Source: Metridium senile
Taxonomy: Eukaryota > Cnidaria > Anthozoa > Actiniaria > Metridiidae
NCBI GenBank assembly: GCA_949775045.1
Contig: OX459098.1
Location: 19,862,944 to 19,926,943, forward strand
Length of the DNA stretch: 64,000 nucleotides
Reading direction: 5' to 3'
Under the pieces are notes generated by a model. It was not told the origin of the DNA, did not search any database, and worked only from the letters and a program-made list of their open reading frames with translations. This document shows positions 59,801 through 64,000 of this stretch, piece by piece. How positions within the stretch are numbered: the first letter of the stretch is position 1; every line of letters begins with the position of its first letter. A program made the position numbers and the translations under genes.

Positions 59801-62748
59801 GACAAATGAGTGAAACGTACCATCATTTCAATCAACCTTGTGGTGATAAAATTACTTGTTTTTCACTGATCAATTCAAGTCTGTTAGGAAGCACATATAT
59901 ACAAATCTAAACAGAGTTCTCTACTAAAGCTATCAATGAAGAAGTAAGGACTTTACACTTGTAATTCGGAATGGATTGGCAATGGATTCAGCTACAATGC
60001 GATGATGAAGGAAAAAACAAACTGAAGATGTTGTTTCATGAAAGTTAAACCAACAACAAAATCCTTTCTAAAGCCGATTGTTGGCTACAAATCATGATTA
60101 GGTATGTTTTTTTTTTCTTTTAAACGATTTCAGTTAAAACTAAAATTTGAAGAAAAGGCTAAAACATTACAAATCTTTTTTTAGTAACGTGTTTGCTTTA
60201 TTTCAATCAAAAACGCCGAAGATGAGTAAAAATCTCAAACTTTTACACTGAAATTAGGACTGCAATAAATATATTCAAAGCTTAGAGTTTTTGAATCACA
60301 AACAATTAGCTATAAGTTTTTTTCTGGCTTATGTTTGTATTTTAATTTAGTGTAAACTTTGTAAACTTTAGGTTGAAGTTTGCAAACTACCTGTGAAATT
60401 GAAAATAAAGCTCATTAATACCCGTTTTGAAATTGTCTGGCTGTTTAGTTTATGTTCAACGACTCTAGAAAAACAATTTGATGATTAAAAATGTTGTCTT
60501 TGATTGAAAAATTGCCATTCAAGTCGTGAAAAATAGCAACTAAAAACTAAGCAAGCGAAGCAAAGGAAATTGTCGCTTTTCATGCCGAGCTAGTTGCAGG
60601 AAAAAAATTTCTTCTTTTTTAATGCAAAACTCGTCTATTAGTAAGTTAATCACTTGCCTCTATACTCTTTGAATTTAAAATTACTTGCTTGGTCGATTCA
60701 TCTTTTTAATGCACGGATAATAATGGATAAAAAAACTTACATCTTTTAAAAAGTATCGAGTGGGCGGTATTCAGCTTTCTAAGCATTGAATATCACTCTG
60801 AATACCCTCTCATCCGGTTTGCGTTTCAGCCAATCAGCGCTAGAGTTTCTAATGTGATATGGGATTCTATTGTTACTCTATTTACTTTAATTTAGAAAAC
60901 TGACAAAGTATTGTTCCTTTATCAGCTGCACATGTAATTGACAAAGTATAAATACACAAGTGATTAAAGAAAATAGCGCATGTTGATTGGTTGCAAGAAA
61001 TTCACACTATTTCTCGATAATCACTTTTATCACACCATTTCACTCGCTTTTAGAAATAAGAAATTAACAAGTTTTTTTTTCAAAAAAGGCTAGTTATTTT
61101 TACTTTTTGAAATAATCACTTATGTATTTATACTAAATAAAACATCAGGCTAAGTAAATATTAAGTGAATAATAACCTTGACTCTGCCTCCGTTATTATT
61201 CAACAATGTTCACTAATTAAACTAATACAAAAAAGTTTTATTTCATGACGTTTCGGAGTCATACTGACGCCATCATCAGGTTAATGTATAAAAGCATGAC
61301 AGTAAGAGAATAATATAAATGATAAACCTATGAATAATTTATTCACTAATTATTCACAATATTCTCCAATAAAAGTTAAATAATACACTACAAATAATTA
61401 GTTCACGATCAGCCACTACAAAAGGACGAGAAAGAAGATGCGTGCATACATGCAGACACTCTAAGGCTTCCATACTGGACATTTGTCCTATTTCACTATG
61501 ACGTGAACATTATATTGCCTTAACGCTAAGGATCATGGACGCCAGTGGGGGACAAATTCATAACAATACGAGAATACACAATAAAATTGCATTTACAAGA
61601 CAGAGAGGGGAAAATGACAACAAAATGCCATAAATATGAAAGTATAAACATAGACACATAACATACATAAAAACTAGATAATATGAAGCTCAATTTTCAA
61701 AGAGAAGGAAGATTTAGTTGAAATTGCCATTGTTTTCTGCGATTCTATTCCCCACTGTAAACACATTGAGACGTCATAATGAAATAGGGCAATTGATAGC
61801 AAAGGACCCACAAAAAGGTTTTCAACTCTGGAGGCTCCACAGTCTGCTATGTCTGCTATTTTGTTTAACCTCTGGAACAAATTGAAAACAAAAACGAGCT
61901 GCTGTTCATCTCAAATATCTGAGAGATTTGAAGCTCTAACTATAGGAGACCAGCTAGGAGATAACATCCAAAATCATAAGAGTTTGTAATGTATAGGAAT
62001 CCCTTTGTCAAAGTGGTAGAGGTGATCAGTGCTCATTTTAGGGTATTTCATGTGTATAACCCCTTAGAAAAAAGGGATGGGTGTAAAAGGGTGGATGGCA
62101 TGAGTTTTATAGTTAAGTCAATATACCTCAGAAAGTAGAATTCGTCTGAATGCATTAGCAATGGATGCATCGACACCAATCATGTCAAACTCCATATCAT
62201 TGGATGACATTTGAATCACGTTTATCTTGAATCTCTGACAGAATGACAAGCAAATTATTGTAAATAAAAATAAACAAATAAATTAATTTAATAATTAGAT
62301 ATAAATTCTCTACTGATTTGCCTTGAAAGACGATCACTACCTCTACACTTAATATTTTAGTTATTTTTTATGTCGATATTATTATTATTTTTTTTTCCAT
62401 TAGTACGCACTTTTGTATACAAGTGTATAATTATTCATACAATATCACATCTCATCAAATCTTTATGCGGGGTTCTGATATTTAATTTCTACTATTTATA
62501 GTACAATTTAAAGAGTTTCAACTCACTTCTTCAAACTTTTCCTGACTCCACGTGTCATCATAGCCATCATAATTTCCCGGGAAATCTGTGCTCCGAGTCT
62601 AAAATATAACATAAAACCCTCAATAACAAAGCCAAAGTATTAAACGAGCCGTTTATAGAAAGAGAAAGCATTTAAATTGGATTCTTACATGAGTAACACC
62701 ATGTTCTTCGAGACCAACTCGCGTTCTCATTTCTTCGATAGTAGCCAT
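40653..62748 (-). CDS. POLR1C: RNA polymerases I and III subunit RPAC1 (AC40)
   Basis: Eleven exons on minus: 62748-62689, 62598-62527, 62234-62127, 59062-59000, 57245-56993, 56913-56864, 46111-46046, 43524-43458, 42785-42666, 42045-41929 and 40771-40653. All junctions are GT-AG and in frame, giving 364 residues (the human protein has about 346). Landmarks are [55 protein letters not shown] split over exon 4, [86 protein letters not shown] and NLMNKCRRFLSELDA. Role: alpha-like subunit that pairs with POLR1D to nucleate assembly of Pol I and Pol III in the nucleus. Intron 6 (10.75 kb) contains two antisense LicD genes. The Met at 62748 matches the family start ([10 protein letters not shown]). 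Confidence 0.95.
40835..41138. mobile_element. MITE with TAGAGTACCGAAGTGATGAC ends and a nested hairpin
   Basis: The left TAGAGTACCGAAGTGATGAC and right GTGACATCACACTTCGGTACTCTA are inverted. At its centre, 40926-40991 is a near-perfect hairpin (ACAAAGTCTCTTATT ... AATAAGAGACTTTGT) around CCAACCGGTTGG. It lies in the last intron of POLR1C. Confidence 0.8.
41250..41362. repeat. (AAT)n microsatellite
   Basis: About 36 AAT units in POLR1C intron 10. The poly-Ile open frame is an artefact. Confidence 0.97.
41681..41873. mobile_element. MITE with TTCATAGTTCCCTACGACG ends
   Basis: The left TTCATAGTTCCCTACGACGT and GGTAGCCGGGC are matched by inverted GCCCGGCTACC and GGCGCAGGGAACTGTGAA on the right. 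It lies in POLR1C intron 10. Confidence 0.75.
43496..43661 (-). repeat. About 80-bp tandem duplication covering the POLR1C exon 8 acceptor
   Basis: GCATTCGAATCTCTAAC then TCCTATTTAA (43506-43532) recurs at about 43585-43612 with TTCTATTTAA. The following AACAATGATAAA and GCTATTTGACTTATT blocks recur too. The exon 8 start and its splice acceptor are therefore present twice. The copy nearer the exon body is used in the inferred transcript. Confidence 0.8.
43909..44141. mobile_element. MITE with CTCGAATAAGCGC ends (third copy)
   Basis: CCCTCGAATAAGCGCTGC on the left, GCCGCGGCGCTTATTCGAGT and AAATACGGT on the right, and the shared centre TTATCAAAAGCTATATTC. In POLR1C intron 7. Confidence 0.82.
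44142..45100. other. POLR1C intron 7, no gene recognised
   Basis: AT-rich intron with the repeated phrase AAACAAAGAACGACTTATTCA (about 44372 and 44510). No exon signals. Confidence 0.5.
45101..45290. repeat. Interspersed repeat with GAAACG-type hairpin; copy at 57350-57565
   Basis: TTTAATAAGAAAACTAGCG, AACGTTTCGTTGTCATCGCG and GTTAAATAAACAGTTTC are shared with 57350-57565. The minus strand shows a GUUGUC/GACAAC stem then GAAACGU, reminiscent of a decayed Penelope hammerhead, but the CUGAUGA core is altered (UUGAUAA). Confidence 0.65.
46968..47186. mobile_element. MITE with ACAGGGTCTGAATGGGG ends
   Basis: The left ACAGGGTCTGAATGGGGG and right CCCCATTCAGACCCTGT are inverted. The interior is rich in CAGTTAACAGTTA motifs. 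In POLR1C intron 6. Confidence 0.8.
47808..48965 (+). CDS. LicD/fukutin-family type II membrane protein, paralog 2 (nested in POLR1C intron 6)
   Basis: A single-exon frame of 385 residues. The membrane anchor is at about 24-43 ([20 protein letters not shown]), followed by a Ser/Thr-rich stem (about 45-130, including [12 protein letters not shown]) likely to be O-glycosylated. The lumenal LicD domain begins near 133 ([15 protein letters not shown]) with [16 protein letters not shown]. The signature at 208-233 is [20 protein letters not shown] then [22 protein letters not shown] and [11 protein letters not shown] follow. A nucleotidyl- or phospho-transferase role on glycans is inferred from the family; no substrate can be named. 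A Met at residue 20 would place the anchor at the N-terminus and is an alternative start. It lies antisense within POLR1C intron 6. Confidence 0.9.
   Translation: MQTPDIIQYLSKRSSKTTKMLSRMLSLFCILCIIVILIVIAMTSERRSRTKFTGSSVLQKDVLQTTISQRPTEESTMFTSSNKIFPASIVSVSSVQHEERTSTRLRSSSTPLTRQQTTLSTTTTTIRPTQRPVNYDLNRTSCDLKLSKGVMCPPLYTALGGECSYNNTAIACTDVRRRSQYRVRQAQLVITRLLHVFDLVAQKHGIKYWLTSGTLLGAVRHKGFIPWDDDADIEMTLDQYEKFYRYASHDMPDDVFFQNSESDPYLKPSDPKEYQRLKYKDIGLYKRTWNPRLRDRNSCYKYCIDYGCKWHDGAMVDIFVVDSVSESTYPLTTALFEGLHFPIQNNWIEELTSKYGKDFMAIPKKISFNAYYPDPEYSCEKLRET
49070..50500. repeat. Satellite-like array with 437-bp higher-order copies
   Basis: It starts just 3' of LicD paralog 2. Units share ATGGGAGAAGAAAACAAAGT, TATTCAATTTATTATCGCCA and ACACATTCAATTAAATAT. 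Two near-identical 437-bp copies (about 49213-49649 and 49650-50086) each contain a 119-bp insert bounded by TACCCTGGTTCCAGAGG and TGGCATCCAGGGTA. Units past 50100 are more diverged. The identical 84-codon frames at 49294 and 49731 are repeat artefacts. Confidence 0.9.
50524..52652. mobile_element. 2.1-kb foldback element
   Basis: The outer arms (AACATGCAAATATGTTTTGT, GAGTATTTAACATGCAAATG) at 50550-50600 are inverted at 52575-52630. Inner arms include GGTGTCTATAATGCGGACGC at 50787 versus 52540-52559 inverted, and TTCATTGGTTTTTGTTTTTG, CTGAATAACGGATGATCTGA and ACGGCGTACGCTGTGTTGCC at 51118-51233 versus 52200-52325 inverted. The centre (about 51260-52190) is unrelated AT-rich DNA. No transposase is seen. 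It resembles foldback elements built of large, internally repetitive inverted arms. Confidence 0.85.
50811..50938. repeat. (GGCGGAC/T)n heptamer minisatellite in foldback arm
   Basis: About 17 heptamers of GGCGGAC or GGCGGAT. The right arm of the foldback retains only about three (52503-52523), so the array expanded in one arm only. Confidence 0.95.
52903..53009. mobile_element. Small MITE with ACCCTGGTCACCAGAGG ends
   Basis: The left TACCCTGGTCACCAGAGG and inverted right CCTCTGGTACAAGGGTG, with inner arms TAACTCTCTCCCTGC and GCAGGGAGAAAGTTA. Its termini resemble the 119-bp insert in the 49-50 kb satellite. Confidence 0.75.
53012..53214. repeat. 19-bp minisatellite, about 10.6 copies
   Basis: The unit TTATGACGGACAAATCGTC recurs with single-base changes (TTATAAC, TTAGGAC, TTATGGC). 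It ends 123 bp upstream of a hammerhead-like motif and is probably the repeat region of the same retroelement. Confidence 0.95.
53338..53371 (+). ncRNA. Hammerhead ribozyme-like motif (Penelope type)
   Basis: The sequence reads CUGAUGA, then A, a GACU/AGUC stem, then GAAACGUC. The flanks AUCGC and GCGGU can form a five-pair helix I. The conserved core matches the minimal hammerhead with very short helix III known from Penelope-like element ends. Self-cleavage is not shown. Confidence 0.65.
53533..53870. mobile_element. MITE with TAGTATAAATACAAAGGTGA ends
   Basis: The left TAGTATAAATACAAAGGTGA then TTAT is matched by the inverted right ATAATCACCTTTGTATTTATACTA. A relative is at 60945-61135. 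In POLR1C intron 6. Confidence 0.85.
54186..54345. mobile_element. Second copy of the Penelope-type repeat end
   Basis: It shares AAACTAGCGAGTAAACTAGT, GGCTGCGTCGGTGTTTGATT, CGATAGGTAATA and TTTAGCCCTTCGTCGGAGTA with 35307-35450. The hammerhead-like segment here lacks GAAAC (TTATTTTTAAGC in its place). An inverted CTCTGACGAAGG follows. Confidence 0.6.
54484..54518 (-). ncRNA. Decayed hammerhead-like hairpin
   Basis: The minus strand shows a GACGC/GCGUC stem, GAAACGUC and flanks UUCUC/GAGAA able to pair as helix I. The CUGAUGA core is degraded to UUGAAAA, so cleavage is unlikely. Confidence 0.45.
55202..56137 (+). CDS. LicD/fukutin-family type II membrane protein, paralog 3 (nested in POLR1C intron 6)
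   Basis: A single-exon frame of 311 residues. A short cytoplasmic tail (MKLQFR) precedes a membrane anchor at about 7-25 ([18 protein letters not shown]), with almost no stem. The LicD domain starts near 53 ([16 protein letters not shown]) with [16 protein letters not shown]. The signature at 130-156 reads [20 protein letters not shown] then DDDADIEM; the usual TSGT is SSST here. [14 protein letters not shown] and DGLMVDIF follow. Codons 139-206 are almost identical in DNA to paralog 2 while the flanks differ, suggesting gene conversion. Family function as for the other paralogs; substrate unknown. It ends 727 bp from POLR1C exon 6, on the opposite strand. Confidence 0.9.
   Translation: MKLQFRILTFIPIVIVIVVAVTILESLHSKTSQCNSALNEKALSFRSTPDPRPVNYDFERTFCAVQVRNGHIMCPPLYTELGGKCMYNGTTAHCTDLRHFASHRLRKAQLAITRLVGLFDLITRRHNITYWLSSSTLIGAVRHKGFIPWDDDADIEMTLDQYEKFYRYASHDLPDDVFFQNSESDPYLKPSDPKEYQRLKYKDIGLYRRFRNPRLRDRKSCYKYCLKYNCKWHDGLMVDIFVHETLPNGTYPIKDYLFEGLRLPVASHWKEALTGEYGQDVLEIPKKDSGKRVVKNMPDPIHSCEELLNNS
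56215..56855. repeat. (TGAT)/(TGAC) tetranucleotide block beside POLR1C exon 6
   Basis: About 640 bp of TGATTGAT and TGACTGAC units with interspersed TAGATAGTGAACGAT. It begins only a few bases past the exon 6 donor (56863). Translated on minus it gives long SINQ runs, which are not part of POLR1C. Confidence 0.95.
57350..57565. repeat. Second copy of interspersed repeat at 45101-45290
   Basis: It shares TTTAATAAGAAAACTAGCG, CGTTTCGTTGTCATCGCGAC and GAATTGAGTCCGTCTGGACA-type sequence. About 35 bp are inserted relative to the first copy (GGTGCATAGAGAGAAATATA). In POLR1C intron 4. Confidence 0.7.
57762..58345. repeat. Three about 165-bp tandem units ending in a MITE terminus
   Basis: Units start at about 57762, 57925 and 58092 with AATGAAGAT..GATGTGGGGGTT and contain AGCACAGCTTTAG and ATTGAACAACAA. 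The block ends in CCCCCATCAAATATCCAATG and GTCTGTCCCT, the inverted form of the AGGGACGGACCATTTGAT terminus. Confidence 0.8.
58496..58793. mobile_element. MITE with ACACCTATTTTAAAAATCG ends
   Basis: The left ACACCTATTTTAAAAATCGT and the inverted right CAATTTTTGAAATAGGTGTA. The inner AGCCTGCAAAGGATGTC is inverted at GACATCCTTTGCAGGCT. Relative of 4888-5218. Confidence 0.82.
59150..59410 (-). mobile_element. tRNA-derived SINE
   Basis: Read on minus, the head has Pol III box A-like TGGCCTAGCGG (about 59398-59388) and box B-like GGGTTTGATTCCC (about 59358-59346). A tRNA-unrelated body and an A-rich low-coordinate end follow (AGTTTTATTC plus A-run region near 59130). The acceptor stem does not close, so it is not a functional tRNA. 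Confidence 0.6.
59411..60944. other. POLR1C intron 3, no gene recognised
   Basis: AT-rich intron. Short T- and A-runs and no exon-like frames. It may contain degraded repeat flanking the 60945 MITE. Confidence 0.5.
60945..61135. mobile_element. MITE with AGTATAAATACANAAGTGATT ends
   Basis: The left AGTATAAATACACAAGTGAT and inverted right ATCACTTATGTATTTATACT. Relative of 53533-53870. Confidence 0.75.
61247..61279 (-). ncRNA. Hammerhead ribozyme-like motif (Penelope type)
   Basis: The minus strand reads CUGAUGA, a stem UGGCGUCA/UGACUCC with one mismatch, then GAAACGUC. The core is intact, but helix I flanks pair poorly, so it is weaker than the one at 53338. Confidence 0.5.
61482..61793. mobile_element. 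MITE, second copy of 2988-3310
   Basis: The ends TTGTCCTATTTCACTATGACG and GACGTCATAATGAAATAGGG are inverted repeats. The interior is nearly identical to the copy in the collagen intron. In POLR1C intron 3. Confidence 0.82.
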
Positions 62749-62762
62749 CTTGTTTTGATAGC

Positions 62763-63031
62763 CGCATATAATAGAAACTGCGGGCTCAATATGTATGATC
62801 CTGTGGAAAACTCAGCATGTTCACAGGCGGCATCGGAAACGCTCAACGTGACCCTTTACATCCAACGAGAAGGCTCGATTTACTCGAACTGTTTTCAAGT
62901 TTTTTTGCGGCCTTACTATAATGAAAAGAATATGAAAAGCTTATGAAAAGACTATGAAAACCGAGTTTTCCACAGGGAGCCCACTTATCCCACCATACAT
63001 ATTAAGCCCGCAGTTTCTATTATATGCGGTT
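62763..63031. mobile_element. Foldback MITE abutting the POLR1C start
   Basis: GCCGCATATAATAGAAACTG, CGGGCTCAATATGTATGA and CCTGTGGAAAACTC on the left recur inverted on the right (GAGTTTTCCACAGG, CATACATATTAAGCCCGCAG, TTTCTATTATATGCGG). The left end is 15 bp upstream of the POLR1C ATG, so it forms or replaces the 5' UTR/promoter. Confidence 0.85.
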
Positions 63032-63115
63032 GCACAGAATGGAAAAAGTCGAAACAAGTGTGAGGCCACTGGGAATCGAACTCAGGAGCTGGAAATTAGT
63101 TTGCAAATATATGTA

Positions 63116-63200
63116 CAGTGGAACTCCGATAATCCGGCCACCGGAAGGAAAGCCCAAAGTGGCCGTATTACCGGGGTGGCCGTATTAACCGGGCTGTCAA
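63116..63200 (+). repeat. pogo/Tigger-like terminal sequence
   Basis: CAGTGGAACTCCGATAATCC and the GGCCGTATTA phrase resemble the ends of Tc1-mariner pogo-type MITEs. No matching opposite end is visible. Confidence 0.4.
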
Positions 63201-63509
63201 TAAATACATAAAAACACGTGCTTTATTTATCATTACGTAACTATATAACCGAATTAAGTGAAATTCTTGATTCACTGTAATTCAAAATAATGTTTCTAAA
63301 ACTATTGTTGCTATTTGAACTCAGCTATAACTCAACTTCTTCAAGTCTTGAGATTTTGCGTGTGCTGTACATTTATTACTTATAGCACAGAAGCTGAAAA
63401 GTATAGAGAAAAGTAACACCTTCAAAGTCCACATATATGAATTTAGATGCCATCAATACAAGATACATTTTTAGTACCTTTATTTCATTGCAAAGCTGTC
63501 CCGAAACTT

Positions 63510-63750
63510 AGGCCCTGTCCACACGTAGCCGGGTATTTTTGAAAACGGAGGTTTTTTATCCGTATTCAAAAATATCTGCGTCCACACGTAGCGTATTCGA
63601 ATCGTATTTGCCCGTCTACAGTCTGGAGAGCGTATTCGAAAACCTCCGTTTTCGGTGACCAAAAACGCCGGCTACGTGTGGACGGAAGGCGTAAACGGAG
63701 GACAAAATCTCCGTTTTCAAAAATACCCGGCTACGTATGGACGGGGCCTT
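63510..63750. mobile_element. Harbinger-like MITE, candidate TTA duplication
   Basis: The left AGGCCCTGTCCACACGTAGC then CGGGTATTTTTGAAAACGGAG, and the inverted right CTCCGTTTTCAAAAATACCC then GGCTACGTATGGACGGGGCC, give arms of about 40 bp. A second, inner pair of AACCTCCGTTTTC blocks is also inverted. Flanking TTA on both sides fits the TWA duplication known of PIF/Harbinger. Confidence 0.85.
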
Positions 63751-64000
63751 AGCAAGAACCATTCCTTCGTCCGCAATCTTGGTTTTATGTTTGGACACGT
63801 GACTTTGTGTTTTGAACATTTCAAAGAACAAAGGATTTGATGACGCCAAAGGGATCCTCAATTTTGTCTTAAAATAGTCGGTCCCTTTGCTTTATAGTAC
63901 AAACGAGTGGAGCTTCCGTTCAAGCCACACTTTATCCAGGCTGGATAGGACCTTAGACCGGCTATCTCCCTCATTACCTACTGAAACTCAAAACTTGTAG

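Overview
This is nuclear DNA from an animal. The genes are intron-containing with standard GT-AG splice sites, and the sequence is AT-rich and crowded with non-LTR retrotransposons, DNA transposons, miniature inverted-repeat elements (MITEs) and microsatellites. An invertebrate, most likely a cnidarian-type genome, fits best because of the tandem LicD-family genes, a short collagen with a Cys-rich tail, a THAP/TTAA transposon and Penelope-type hammerhead motifs. The species assignment is inference.

Layout. 1-4.4 kb: the 3' part of a short-chain collagen gene on + (exons at 1735, 1976 and 3608), with MITEs and a minisatellite. 5.4-15.8 kb: a tandem array of 1441-bp units whose first copy is split by a 5.5-kb Tx1/L1-like LINE on minus (6342-11854) with a perfect 20-bp target duplication. 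16.3-17.5 kb: a 5'-truncated CR1/L2-like LINE on +. 19.7-31.2 kb: a 3-exon DOMON-domain gene on + encoding a secreted, probably GPI-anchored protein. Its first intron holds a 7.2-kb THAP transposon (20704-27899) with inverted ends and a TTAA duplication. That transposon carries a 12-exon DDE transposase on + and a convergent 3-exon gene on minus for a Cys-rich protein resembling the P2X7 C-terminal ballast domain. 31-39 kb: repeats only, including a LINE tail nested in a MITE and a Penelope-type remnant with a hammerhead-like fold.

40.6-62.7 kb: POLR1C (shared RNA polymerase I/III subunit, AC40) on minus, reconstructed here as 11 exons that keep frame throughout (364 codons). Three single-exon LicD/fukutin-like genes lie on + in the same stretch: one just beyond the POLR1C 3' end (39177-40181) and two nested antisense inside POLR1C intron 6 (47808-48965 and 55202-56137). 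The two nested paralogs share a 204-bp block with only two differences although their flanks have diverged, which suggests gene conversion. Intron 6 also holds a satellite-like array, a 2.1-kb foldback element and a hammerhead-bearing repeat.

The host genes do not form a pathway. POLR1C is housekeeping, the LicD genes are predicted Golgi-type sugar/phospho-transferases, and the collagen and DOMON proteins are extracellular. The most unusual content is the two-gene THAP transposon and its ballast-like partner protein.
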